Source of the DNA: an uncultured archaeon A07HN63
GTDB lineage: Archaea; Halobacteriota; Halobacteria; Halobacteriales; Haloferacaceae
NCBI GenBank assembly: GCA_000496215.1
Contig: KI543195.1
Span: 65,821-81,013 of the forward strand
Length of the DNA: 15,193 nt
Direction: 5' to 3'
In this document: in pieces, positions 8,003 to 14,718 of the stretch
How the letters are laid out: every line of letters starts with the position of its first letter
How positions within the stretch are numbered: the stretch's first letter is position 1
The notes under the pieces: generated by a model
Told to the model about the DNA's origin: nothing
The model's database searches: none
Seen by the model: the letters and a program-made list of their open reading frames with translations, nothing else
Translations under genes and position numbers: made by a program

Positions 8003-8010
8003 TTCTTAAA
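8003..8010 (-). promoter_or_regulatory. TATA box of the acd operon
   Basis: On the minus strand TTTAAGAA is centred 25 nt upstream of the ATG at 7982, predicting a leaderless transcript that begins at or next to that start codon. This decides the start over the upstream GTG at 8039. Confidence 0.6.
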
Positions 8011-8094
8011 CCCGCTGTGCGATCCCGCGCTGTGAACATGCGACCGGCTGGCGGCGTACGACGGCGATAAAAGGGCGACCGGAATGGCTGGCGA

Positions 8095-8379
8095 TCAGTG
8101 GCTGTGGCCCATCGCGTCCTGCAGGCTCATGCCGAACCGATCCTCGAAGAGGTCCTCGACGGCCTCGTTGATCTCGACGAGATCGGCGGGCGGTTCGCCC
8201 TCGGAGTGGTGGACCATCGAGTGAGCGTGCTGGGCGAGTGACTGCACGACGATGTCGGTGACGACCGTCGTCGAATCCTCACCCTGCTCGGCGAGGGTAT
8301 CGACCAAGCCAGCCGGGATGTCGACCGTCTCGGTGTTACCGTCCGGGTCCTCGATGGTGTAGGCCTCAGTATCAACCAT
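8095..8379 (-). CDS. Uncharacterised small haloarchaeal protein
   Basis: Acidic 94-residue protein, MVDTEAYTIEDPDGNTETVD at the start and ending SLQDAMGHSH. The N-terminal third looks like a short beta-rich segment ending in DIPAGLVDTL. The rest is helical, with a histidine cluster AQHAHSMVHHSEG and a second His-rich tail. No signal peptide or membrane segment. I recall similar proteins as a haloarchaea-restricted family of unknown function (possibly DUF7545), but cannot confirm this. The histidines might bind metal; that is a guess. ATG 8379 is chosen because the frame upstream of it, though open to 8517, has no family-like sequence. It lies 112 bp upstream of the acd start on the same strand and is divergent from the HTH/TumE-like pair. 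Confidence 0.75.
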   Translation of the reverse strand: MVDTEAYTIEDPDGNTETVDIPAGLVDTLAEQGEDSTTVVTDIVVQSLAQHAHSMVHHSEGEPPADLVEINEAVEDLFEDRFGMSLQDAMGHSH

Positions 8380-8507
8380 ACGCACGGGTTTGCCCGCAGT
8401 CGTAAGTGAGTGTGGGTAGCCGCAGCCATGGCCATTATCGGTCGGTTCGGTCGACCCGGCGCCGTCGAAACCACCGATGCGAGGTCGACTGCTATCGACG
8501 GCAGTTC

Positions 8508-8535
8508 GATAATTCAATCAAAAGAAGGAATTATC
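8508..8535 (+). promoter_or_regulatory. Perfect inverted repeat overlapping the TATA region of the HTH/TumE-like operon
   Basis: GATAATTC at 8508-8515 and GAATTATC at 8528-8535 are exact reverse complements separated by a 12-nt purine-rich spacer. The right arm contains the AT-rich box GAATTATC, centred 27 nt before the ATG at 8559, i.e. the probable TATA element, with the purine-rich BRE position in the spacer. An operator overlapping the core promoter fits autorepression by the HTH protein encoded next to it; this is inferred. Confidence 0.55.
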
Positions 8536-8558
8536 AGACGCCAGTGCGTGCTGGTAGT

Positions 8559-9077
8559 ATGGACGACCCGGACTGGGAGGCGACGTGGCAGGAACACGCG
8601 AGCGCGTTCGACCGGGTCCGGGCGGTCGTGCTGGCCGTTTCCGAGCCGCGGTCGGCCGAGTGGATCGCCGACCACGCACGGGTCGCCGAGTCGACCGCAC
8701 GCGACCATCTTGACCGGCTCACCGACATGGGCGTCGTGACGACCCACGCGGTCGAGAGCGGCACGACGTACGGTCCCGACCCGGCCTACGTGCGGTTCCG
8801 CGAGATCCGCGAGCTCACGGGCGAGTACGACAGCGATGAGTTGAGCGGGTTCGTGGTCGACCTCAAGGAGTCGATCGCGGAGCTCCGCGAGGCGTACGAC
8901 GCCGACACGCCGGGCGCGCTTCGCGCGGCGGCCACCGAACCGGGCGTCGACGCCGACGAGGCACAGCAGATGCGCCGGGCAGCCAGCGACTGGGAGCATT
9001 ACGCCTACCGACTGAGCCTGCTGGAGGACGCGATCACCAGATACGATGAGTACACCGCCACAGAGACCCCGGCGTAA
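8559..9077 (+). CDS. HTH-domain protein (DUF7342-like), putative regulator or antitoxin partner
   Basis: Protein of 172 residues with an N-terminal winged-helix domain at about 15-75: FDRVRAVVLAVSEPRSAEWI, then DHARVAESTARDHLDRLTDMGVV with the recognition helix, then a wing ending TTYGPDPAYVRFREI. The second half (residues 85-165) is a predicted helical, possibly coiled-coil region (VVDLKESIAELREAYD, ASDWEHYAYRLSLLEDAITRYDEY). This layout matches a haloarchaeal family I know as DUF7342, usually found in two-gene units. ATG 8559 fits a TATA-like box 27 nt upstream. The last 32 bp overlap the next gene, so translation is probably coupled. Role as autorepressing antitoxin is suggested by the partner and the operator-like repeat, not shown. 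Confidence 0.78.
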   Translation: MDDPDWEATWQEHASAFDRVRAVVLAVSEPRSAEWIADHARVAESTARDHLDRLTDMGVVTTHAVESGTTYGPDPAYVRFREIRELTGEYDSDELSGFVVDLKESIAELREAYDADTPGALRAAATEPGVDADEAQQMRRAASDWEHYAYRLSLLEDAITRYDEYTATETPA

Positions 9078-9507
9078 CCACCGCCCGCAGGCTGACGGTG
9101 GGAGCCCGTTTTCCAACGACCGACACCGAGTCCTTCGGGCGGTGATCGACGCGCTTCGCCGGCATCCTGTCGTCACAGATGTGCGCGGTCAGCCGCCGAG
9201 CACGTTCACCGAGGTCAGTGCGACGCTCGCACCGCGGCGCTGGGGCCACGACGCCGCGGACGCGACACTCCGGGTGACGTGGCAGCCACTCGACTCGCCG
9301 GAGTTCGCGTTTCACTACAGCGAAGAGGGCTTCGACTGTGGCTGGCACCGCGAACCGAATCCGCATGTCGACGGTGACGACCACTATCAGGAGCGGGTCG
9401 GCGACGAGGCGTACCGGTACGAGGCGGTTCGCTTCGAGGGCGAGACGGCCCCGGAGCTCACGTGGGAGATCATGGAGCGGCTTCGGCAGCGGCTTGGCCG
9501 GCGATAG
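9046..9507 (+). CDS. TumE-like (DUF6516-type) small protein, putative toxin partner
   Basis: Protein of 153 residues. After a basic N-terminus (PPQRPRRNHRPQ) comes a helix (HRVLRAVIDALRRHPVV), then a beta-rich core: EVSATLAPRRWGHDAADATL, RVTWQPLDSPEFAFHYSEEG and FDCGWHREPNPHVDGDDHYQ. The aromatic FHY segment followed by a W-H-x-N-P-H...HYQ pattern resembles the core of TumE-type proteins (DUF6516), annotated as putative toxins of unknown mechanism. The final helix is LTWEIMERLRQRLGRR. The start at 9046 lies inside the upstream HTH gene, giving a 32-bp overlap. A later GTG near 9142 would shorten the protein past the overlap, but the ATG fits a coupled pair better. The toxin assignment is a motif-level judgement. 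Confidence 0.6.
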   Translation: MSTPPQRPRRNHRPQADGGSPFSNDRHRVLRAVIDALRRHPVVTDVRGQPPSTFTEVSATLAPRRWGHDAADATLRVTWQPLDSPEFAFHYSEEGFDCGWHREPNPHVDGDDHYQERVGDEAYRYEAVRFEGETAPELTWEIMERLRQRLGRR

Positions 9508-9544
9508 CCAGTCACAGCTCCCTGCGTGTTCCAGTTTCCTGCGT

Positions 9545-9552
9545 GCTTATCA
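9545..9552 (+). promoter_or_regulatory. TATA-like box of the SRPBCC gene
   Basis: GCTTATCA is centred 27 nt before the GTG at 9576. This supports a leaderless message starting at that GTG. Confidence 0.45.
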
Positions 9553-9575
9553 CTGCGGCGTGCGAAACAGTGGTC

Positions 9576-10115
9576 GTGGATTCCATCGTCGTGAGCACTG
9601 TCGTGTACGCCGAGGCCGATGAGGTCTATGCGTTTTTGCGTGACTTCCCCGGCTACGCCAACTACTCGAAGTATCTGACGGCAGTCGAGCAGTACGGCGA
9701 CGGCGGCGTCGGCACCGAGTACGCACTCCAGTTTGCGTGGTGGAAGCTCACCTACACCGCCCGTTCGAAGGTCGTCGGCGTCGACCCGCCGAACACAATC
9801 GACTGGCAGATTATCAAGGATATCGACGCCAGCGGCGCGTGGCACGTCGATCCCCGCGATGAGCTTCCTGCTGACGCCCCCGACGACGCGACGGCTGCCT
9901 GCGAGGTCGCCCTCGAAGTGAACTTCGATCCCGATTCGGCCGACGCGAGCGTCCTAAATCTGCCCTCGCTGGTGTCGTTTGGCTGGGTGCTCGAACGGGC
10001 GATTCCGCTGATCAGCGACGAGGCCGAACGCGTTATCGAACGAGCAGTGCGTGATCTCGAAGGTCGAACGCGCGAGGTCTCGATCTCGGTCAGCACGGAC
10101 TCGTCGTACCTGTAG
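9576..10115 (+). CDS. SRPBCC (START/polyketide cyclase-like) family protein
   Basis: Protein of 179 residues with the helix-grip fold of the SRPBCC superfamily, which binds hydrophobic ligands in an inner cavity; no ligand can be assigned. It starts DSIVVSTVVYAEADEVYAFL, the usual first strand and helix, then DFPGYANYSKYLTAVEQYGD. The central strands (TEYALQFAWWKLTYTARSKV, PNTIDWQIIKDI, GAWHVDP) follow, and the long closing helix is ISDEAERVIERAVRDLEGRT. GTG 9576 is chosen because it gives the family-typical start and fits the TATA spacing; the open frame upstream to 9462 overlaps the preceding gene and has no such sequence. It stands alone between the HTH/TumE-like pair and trkA. Confidence 0.85.
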   Translation: MDSIVVSTVVYAEADEVYAFLRDFPGYANYSKYLTAVEQYGDGGVGTEYALQFAWWKLTYTARSKVVGVDPPNTIDWQIIKDIDASGAWHVDPRDELPADAPDDATAACEVALEVNFDPDSADASVLNLPSLVSFGWVLERAIPLISDEAERVIERAVRDLEGRTREVSISVSTDSSYL

Positions 10116-10152
10116 CAAACAGGATGAATTGTAGCGGGTGAAGTGAGGAAAC

Positions 10153-10160
10153 GATAAACC
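10153..10160 (+). promoter_or_regulatory. TATA-like box of trkA
   Basis: GATAAACC is centred at about 10156, predicting transcription start near 10183, which is the A of the ATG of a six-codon leader frame just ahead of trkA. Confidence 0.45.
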
Positions 10161-10199
10161 GGAGCCGCTGGTATCGGCGGGTATGAGAGGGTGGACGCC

Positions 10200-11537
10200 G
10201 TGAATGTCCTCATCGTCGGCGGCGGGCAGGTCGGCGAGAGTATCGCGTCGGATCTGGCGGGCGAGCACGCGGTGACGATCGTCGACCAGCGGGCCGACCG
10301 CGCCGAGGAACTCGCCTACGCCCACGACGTGCTGACGGTGACCGGCGACGGCACCGACGTGGCCGTCCTCGAAGAGGCCGGCATCGAGGACGCCGACATG
10401 GTGATCGCCAGCACCGACGACGACGAGACCAACATCGTCGCCTGCTCGACGGCGAACGCGGTCGGCGACGCGTTCACTATCGCCCGGATCAAGCACGAGA
10501 AATATCTCCGTATCTGGGAGGAGGCCGATCAGGCCTTCGGCATCGACTACATGGTATGTACGAACGTCCTGGCTGCCCAGTCGATCGTTCGCGTCGTCGG
10601 GCTCCCCGCCGCGGTCGATGTCGATCCGTTCGCTGACGGCCGCGTCCAGATGGCCGAGTTCGAGATCAGCGAGGCGTGTCCCGTTGTCGAGCAGACGATA
10701 CAGGAGGCCGACCGCTACGATTCGCTGACGTTTGCGGCACTGTTGCGAGACGACGACGTGATCGTCCCCGACGGGCAAACCGTGATCGAGGCCGGCGACC
10801 GGGTCGTCGTCATCGGCTCGCCGAAGAGTGTCCACGCCTTCGCCGACGCGCTCGCGCCGTCTCACCCGACCGGCTCCGACGAGGACGTGGTGATCTTCGG
10901 CGGCAGCGAGATCGGGTATCACGTCGCCGACCTGCTCGGCGCCCGGGGGTTCACGCCGCGGCTGATCGAACAGGACGGCGAGCGCGCCCGCACCATCGCC
11001 GAGGAGTTGCCGGGCACGCAGGTGATGGAGTCCGACGCGACCGACATGGAGTTTCTCGAACGCGAGCACATCGACGAGGCCGATGTCGTCGTCGCGGCGC
11101 TCGAAAACGACGAAAAGAACCTGCTGGTGTCGTTGCTCGCCAGCCGACTCGGCGCCGACCGGACGGTTGCGGTGATCGATACGCCCTCGTACGTCGATCT
11201 CTTCGAGGCCGTCGGCGTCGACGTGGCGATCAACCCTCGCGTCGTCGTCGCCGAGGAGATCAGCCAGCTCACCCAGTCCGAGACGGCCGAAAACGTCGCG
11301 CTCATCGAGACCGACAAGGCAGAGGTGATCGAGATCGAGATTGTCGCCGATAGCGTGCTGGCGAACCGGCCGATCCGGGAGTCGGTCGCCGATCTTCCCG
11401 AGGGCGTCGTGATCGGCGCGATCACGCGGGAACAGGCGTTTGTCACGCCGCGCGGTGACACCGAGATCCAGCCCGGCGATCACGTCGTGCTGTTCGTCGA
11501 CGGCGACGCCATCGAGGAGACGACCGCGAACGTCTAG
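10200..11537 (+). CDS. trkA: Trk potassium uptake regulatory subunit TrkA (two RCK modules)
   Basis: Cytoplasmic NAD(H)/nucleotide-binding subunit gating a Trk/Ktr-type potassium channel, relevant to salt-in osmoadaptation. The 445 residues form two tandem RCK units. The first Rossmann domain starts NVLIVGGGQVGESIA (GxGxxG at 7-12, acidic residue after the second strand in TIVDQRADR), then a TrkA-C domain around EFEISEACPV to VVVIGSPKSV. The second starts DVVIFGGSEIGYHVA (234-239) and ends with a second TrkA-C domain (VIEIEIVADSVLANRPIRES to DHVVLFVDGD). Start GTG 10200 gives the classical beginning and overlaps the TGA of a six-codon leader frame as GTGA; GTG 10191 (three residues longer) is the alternative. 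No TrkH membrane partner is in the window. Family assignment is firm. Confidence 0.9.
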   Translation: MNVLIVGGGQVGESIASDLAGEHAVTIVDQRADRAEELAYAHDVLTVTGDGTDVAVLEEAGIEDADMVIASTDDDETNIVACSTANAVGDAFTIARIKHEKYLRIWEEADQAFGIDYMVCTNVLAAQSIVRVVGLPAAVDVDPFADGRVQMAEFEISEACPVVEQTIQEADRYDSLTFAALLRDDDVIVPDGQTVIEAGDRVVVIGSPKSVHAFADALAPSHPTGSDEDVVIFGGSEIGYHVADLLGARGFTPRLIEQDGERARTIAEELPGTQVMESDATDMEFLEREHIDEADVVVAALENDEKNLLVSLLASRLGADRTVAVIDTPSYVDLFEAVGVDVAINPRVVVAEEISQLTQSETAENVALIETDKAEVIEIEIVADSVLANRPIRESVADLPEGVVIGAITREQAFVTPRGDTEIQPGDHVVLFVDGDAIEETTANV

Positions 11538-11634
11538 TCCGGCGTATCGGCTCCGAAGACGGCCGCGCGATAACCCTTCCCCCGGTGGGTGATTACTGGT
11601 ATCGATTCCAGCAGAGTGAGACGCTGTAACAAGC

Positions 11635-11641
11635 TTAAATA
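11635..11641 (+). promoter_or_regulatory. TATA box of the CBS-HPF gene
   Basis: TTAAATA, preceded by an AAGC BRE-like stretch, is centred 33 nt before the ATG at 11671, predicting a leader of about 5-8 nt. It is one of the clearest TATA boxes in the window. Confidence 0.6.
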
Positions 11642-11670
11642 CCCCGGCCGATGTACTTCCATGATAGACT

Positions 11671-12813
11671 ATGGATATTACTGACATCGTTGTCGACGAA
11701 TTCGTCGAAGTATCTGCTGACGAACGGCTTGCGAAAGTTCGGGCAACATTCGAACGCGAGAACCCCCGCGGCATCATCGTGACCGAGGACGGCGAGTATG
11801 CGGGCGTCATCGGCGAGTCAGAGCTCGTGAAATCCCGGATTCAGGACGACACGAAGGCCAGCGTCCTGATGACCTCCGCTCCACAGGTCAAACACACAGA
11901 GGACATCCGCGAGGTCGCCCGCCTGCTCGTCGAGGGCGATGTCAACGTCGCACCGGTGTTCCGCGGGGAAACCCTCGACGGGATCATCACCACCGACGCG
12001 ATCCTCGATGCCGTCGTCGACAACCTCGACGCGCTCACCGTCTCGCAGATCTATACAGACGAGATCATCGCTGCCGGCGACGAGACAACCGTCGGGCAGG
12101 CGATCAACCGGCTCCGGGAACACGGCATCTCTCGGCTTCCCGTCGTTGACGACGACGCAAGGCTTGTCGGCATTCTCACAACCCACGATATCGTCGATTT
12201 CGTCGTCCGCGACCACGACCGACAGGAACAGGGCGACCGCAGCGGCGATCAGGACCGGATGCTCGATCTCCCCGTGGAGAACCTGATGAGTTCGCCCGTG
12301 TTGACCGTCGAGCCCGAGGAGTCGGTGAAAGCGGCCGTCGAGCGCATGTTCGACAACGAGATCTCCGGGCTGGTTGTCACGGGCGACGGCGACTCGGATA
12401 CCGTCGGCGGCGTCATCACGAAGACCGACGTGTTGCGCGCGCTGACGTTCACCGAGGAGGAGTCGATGGACGTGCAGATCACGAACGTGAAACTGCTGGA
12501 CAGTATCGACCGCTCGGAGATCGTCGACTCGATCACGCAGGTCGTCGACAAGTACCAGGCGATGAACGTGATCCACGCCCACGTGCGGTTCCACGAACAC
12601 AAGGAGAAGCTGCGCGGGACGCCGCTGATTCAGGCCCAGATCCGCCTCCGGACGAGTCACGGCCAGCTCGCCGGCTCCGGCGAGGGGTACGGCGCGAACC
12701 ACGCCTTCCGCGTCGCCCTCGACAAACTGGAGCGAAACGTCTTAGAGCGGAAGGGTGTCAACGCCGACGCCAAACAGCGCGGCGAGATGGTGAAAAACAT
12801 CAGCGAAATCTGA
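11671..12813 (+). CDS. Four-CBS-domain protein with C-terminal HPF/RaiA-like domain
   Basis: Protein of 380 residues. Four CBS repeats occupy about 1-57, 61-118, 125-185 and 200-262, with motifs such as GEYAGVIGESELVKSRI, LDGIITTDAILDAV, ARLVGILTTHDIVDFV and VGGVITKTDVLRAL; such Bateman modules bind adenine nucleotides. From residue 266 a different domain begins: VQITNVKLLDSIDRSEIVDS, then HAHVRFHEHKEK, LIQAQIRLRTSHGQL, and AFRVALDKLERNVLERK. This strand-helix-strand-strand-strand-helix order and the A..ALDKLER helix match ribosome hibernation factors (HPF/RaiA). The likely role is binding the small ribosomal subunit in response to AMP/ATP. I recall a CBS-containing archaeal ribosome dimerisation factor in Pyrococcus. 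CBS call is certain; HPF-like call is likely; function is inferred. Confidence 0.85.
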   Translation: MDITDIVVDEFVEVSADERLAKVRATFERENPRGIIVTEDGEYAGVIGESELVKSRIQDDTKASVLMTSAPQVKHTEDIREVARLLVEGDVNVAPVFRGETLDGIITTDAILDAVVDNLDALTVSQIYTDEIIAAGDETTVGQAINRLREHGISRLPVVDDDARLVGILTTHDIVDFVVRDHDRQEQGDRSGDQDRMLDLPVENLMSSPVLTVEPEESVKAAVERMFDNEISGLVVTGDGDSDTVGGVITKTDVLRALTFTEEESMDVQITNVKLLDSIDRSEIVDSITQVVDKYQAMNVIHAHVRFHEHKEKLRGTPLIQAQIRLRTSHGQLAGSGEGYGANHAFRVALDKLERNVLERKGVNADAKQRGEMVKNISEI

Positions 12814-12850
12814 GCGGACACCACAGCAAGATCGACGCAGACAGAGCTGC

Positions 12851-13543
12851 TCAGACAGGGTCGGCGCTCTCGATCCCCTGTTCGGTGATCTTGAACGTCG
12901 CCGTCTCGCCGGCGGCTTTCGCCCGGTGTTTCTCCAGCGTCGCCCGGCGGTTGCCGCCGCGGAACCGATCCAGCCGGACGACGACGCCCGTCCAGTGTTC
13001 CAGCGTGTGGCCGCCGAGTGCCTTCACCCGGTCGCTTTCGGGATCGCTGTAGACCTGATTCGTGATGACCACGGCGATATCGTGTTTCCGGGCCAACGAG
13101 AGCAACTCGGTTATCTGCCGGGCGACCGCCCGCAGCGAGTCGCCGCCCTCCGCGTCGCCGGCGCGGTTGAGCCGGTAGAAGCCGGTTGCGCTGTCGAGGA
13201 CGATCAGCTCGACGCGCTCGGCGAAGTCGGCGGCATCCCGCACGGCTTCCTGCTGGTCGTCGAAGTCGAGGGCGTCGGTGATGATGAGCCGCGCGGCCAC
13301 ATCCTCGGTCGGCTCGTCGGCCGTCGTCTCGATGAGTTGCTGGAAGCGGTCGACCGACAGCCCCTCGGTGTCGATGTAGAGAACGCTGTCGCCCGCGGTG
13401 GCGACGCCGACGGCCGCCGACAGCGCGACGTTCGTCTTGCCGGCCGCCGGCGGGCCGTACAGCTGGGTGACGGCCCCGCGTTCGAACCCGCCGCCCAGCA
13501 GGTCGTCGAGGGCCTCACAGTCGGTTGGGACTGGCTCGCTCAC
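12851..13543 (-). CDS. radB: DNA repair and recombination protein RadB
   Basis: Archaeal RecA/RadA paralogue that assists RadA in homologous recombination and repair. The 230 residues comprise only the ATPase core, without the N-terminal HhH domain of RadA, as usual for RadB. Motifs are the Walker A GPPAAGKTN (G30-N38), YIDTEGLSVDRF (56-67), the Walker B VELIVLDS (111-118), AVVITNQVYSD, and the C-terminal RRATLEKHRAKAAGETATFKI typical of the family. GTG 13543 is chosen because it gives SEPVPTDCEALDDLLGGGFE, the usual RadB beginning, and a TATA-like box lies 26 nt upstream; the open frame further upstream is unrelated. It converges with the CBS-HPF gene (37 bp apart) and is transcribed independently. 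Confidence 0.92.
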   Translation of the reverse strand: MSEPVPTDCEALDDLLGGGFERGAVTQLYGPPAAGKTNVALSAAVGVATAGDSVLYIDTEGLSVDRFQQLIETTADEPTEDVAARLIITDALDFDDQQEAVRDAADFAERVELIVLDSATGFYRLNRAGDAEGGDSLRAVARQITELLSLARKHDIAVVITNQVYSDPESDRVKALGGHTLEHWTGVVVRLDRFRGGNRRATLEKHRAKAAGETATFKITEQGIESADPV

Positions 13544-13564
13544 AGCAGGGTATCGGCCGGTCGG

Positions 13565-13572
13565 CGCAAAAG
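13565..13572 (-). promoter_or_regulatory. TATA-like box of radB
   Basis: On the minus strand CCTTTTGC is centred about 26 nt upstream of GTG 13543, supporting a leaderless GTG start. Confidence 0.4.
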
Positions 13573-13638
13573 GTCCCCGGTCTCGGAACAGAAGCCGTTG
13601 TATGGCAGCCACTGCTCGGCGGTGGTGGTCGTCACAGA

Positions 13639-13710
13639 ACGCCAGGACAGGGATTTGAACACGGTCGTTTCGCTTACGTCGGTCGCTTCACTCCCTGCTC
13701 AAATCCTGTC
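13639..13710. repeat. 72-bp tRNA-end repeat, copy A (att-like)
   Basis: The first 28 bases are identical to those of copy B at 14982, and the last 18 bases are also identical; the 26 bases between differ but have equal length. On the minus strand the first part reads TTCAAATCCCTGTCCTGGCG, a tRNA-Ser 3' end from T loop to discriminator base. Each copy is also a long imperfect inverted repeat (13646-13664 with 13693-13710). Such duplications of a tRNA 3' end are typical products of tyrosine-integrase insertion. Confidence 0.75.
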
Positions 13711-13890
13711 AGTCAGCGGGTCCGGAGCAGCAGTGATCGCGGCGCGCGCCGTACGTGCGCGAACTTGGTAGGTAATCGTGAACTCGTCCTGCTGTGTGTC
13801 GTTCAGAACATCAAGCAGTCGCTCGACCCGCGAAATCAAGCTATGTCTGGCGATTCACCACGGCCAGTCGAAGTGGCGGTGAGCCTGCAG
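13711..13890. other. Short region between repeat A and the cassette; possible relic ORF
   Basis: No clear gene. A minus-strand frame, 13839-13699, with only a TTG start reads MISRVERLLDVLNDTQQDEF and continues FTITYQVRARTARAA, ending on a TGA inside repeat A. Its acidic, gene-like start hints at a truncated gene, but there is no normal start codon and no family I recognise. Confidence 0.25.
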
Positions 13891-14070
13891 TCATTCGCCG
13901 CCACCAGCGCGGGTCTCGGTGGCACCCTCGCCGTCGTCCCACGCGCTCACGTCGACGCCTTCGCCGGCGAGGTACCCGCGGATGTCGTCGTTCTGGGCGT
14001 CCATCTCCGCGCGGAGCGCCTCGATTGCCTCGTCGCTCATTCGTCCGGGTTCGGGTCCGTTGAGTGCCAT
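13891..14070 (-). CDS. Small acidic protein, second gene of the tRNA-flanked cassette
   Basis: Protein of 59 residues starting MALNGPEPGRMSDEAIEALR, followed by AEMDAQNDDIRGYLAGEGVD, with a Gly/Glu-rich tail. Residues 11-35 are a probable charged helix. An ATG at residue 11 would give a 49-residue form. It begins 15 bases after the stop of the preceding cassette gene on the same strand, so the two are likely one operon. No family recognised; small acidic partner proteins of this kind occur in toxin-antitoxin-like and defence cargo, but nothing here proves that. Confidence 0.55.
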   Translation of the reverse strand: MALNGPEPGRMSDEAIEALRAEMDAQNDDIRGYLAGEGVDVSAWDDGEGATETRAGGGE

Positions 14071-14085
14071 CGAAAGCAGAACCAG

Positions 14086-14718
14086 TCACTCGTCGAGAAC
14101 AGTCGCCTCGCTCGGCGGGTCGAAATCGAGAGCTTCAGCACCTCGCTCGATCTCCTCGGGCGTCTCCCCCGTCGCGTCGGCGAGTACCTCGGTCAGCTCG
14201 TCCATGCTGATACCGTCCTCGGGGGCGTCTTCGCGTGGCTGTTCCTGACTCATATCCGAATCTACGGGTTTCGTCGTAATAAGCCTGTGTGAGTATTCAC
14301 CGCCGTCGGGCCATGTGGGCGGGTTCTCTGCTGACCGGTCGTCCTCGAATACGTCGATGAAGTACTGAGCGTGTTCTTTGAAATATTCAGCACAGCTTCG
14401 GATTACAACGCCCCTGCTTGTCGGGAGCGGCCCGTTCGAAATTTTGACATGCACGGTACTCTCATTTCGTCGGGCTACGTCGACGTGTACCCCTTCTTGA
14501 TAGATATCATGGCCGAGTACAGCTGTTTCGTTGTGATCCATCCGTGCAATCGCATCCCACTGGATCGGGTCGGTATCCACCTGATAGTAGAGGAGAATGA
14601 GGAAACTCGGAATATGAGCGTCCCCCTGGTCGAACCCGACCGTGATATGACAGTCAGAACGGCCAGTGCTGACGCGCTTGGTTACGGCATAGCCGGCCGG
14701 GAGCGACGGGATCGCCAC
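14086..14718 (-). CDS. Uncharacterised cassette protein (DUF7718-like N-terminal domain with acidic tail)
   Basis: Protein of 210 residues from GTG 14718, which lies about 26 nt after a TATA-like box. Residues 8 to about 130 form a beta-rich domain: YAVTKRVSTGRSDCHITVGF, SFLILLYYQ, IQWDAIARMDHNE, GHDIYQEGVHVDVARR, then AEYFKEHAQYFIDVFE. The arrangement W..IAR.DH...GHDIY.EG.H.D resembles a haloarchaeal family of unknown function that I recall as DUF7718. Residues from 156 (MSQEQPREDA) form a separate, very acidic tail with a helical DELTEVLADATGETPEEIER segment; an internal ATG at 14253 has its own TATA-like box. The upstream half uses more AT-rich codons than neighbouring genes, fitting acquisition. 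It is the first gene of the two-gene cassette between tRNA-end repeats. Confidence 0.65.
   Translation of the reverse strand: MAIPSLPAGYAVTKRVSTGRSDCHITVGFDQGDAHIPSFLILLYYQVDTDPIQWDAIARMDHNETAVLGHDIYQEGVHVDVARRNESTVHVKISNGPLPTSRGVVIRSCAEYFKEHAQYFIDVFEDDRSAENPPTWPDGGEYSHRLITTKPVDSDMSQEQPREDAPEDGISMDELTEVLADATGETPEEIERGAEALDFDPPSEATVLDE
14276..14283 (-). promoter_or_regulatory. Possible internal TATA box within the cassette gene
   Basis: CTTATTAC on the minus strand is centred 26 nt upstream of the internal ATG at 14253. It could drive a separate leaderless 55-residue product covering the acidic tail. Confidence 0.35.

Noticed and set aside
9954..11810. A 618-codon minus-strand open frame
   Set aside because: It is antisense to trkA and the start of the CBS gene, both strongly supported, and shows no family motifs.
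11671..12813. IMP dehydrogenase or other CBS enzyme
   Set aside because: There is no catalytic barrel; apart from the CBS repeats the only other domain is the HPF-like C-terminus.
13525..14292. A 255-codon plus-strand open frame across repeat A and the cassette
   Set aside because: It runs through a tRNA-derived repeat and antisense to two better minus-strand genes, with no recognisable domain.
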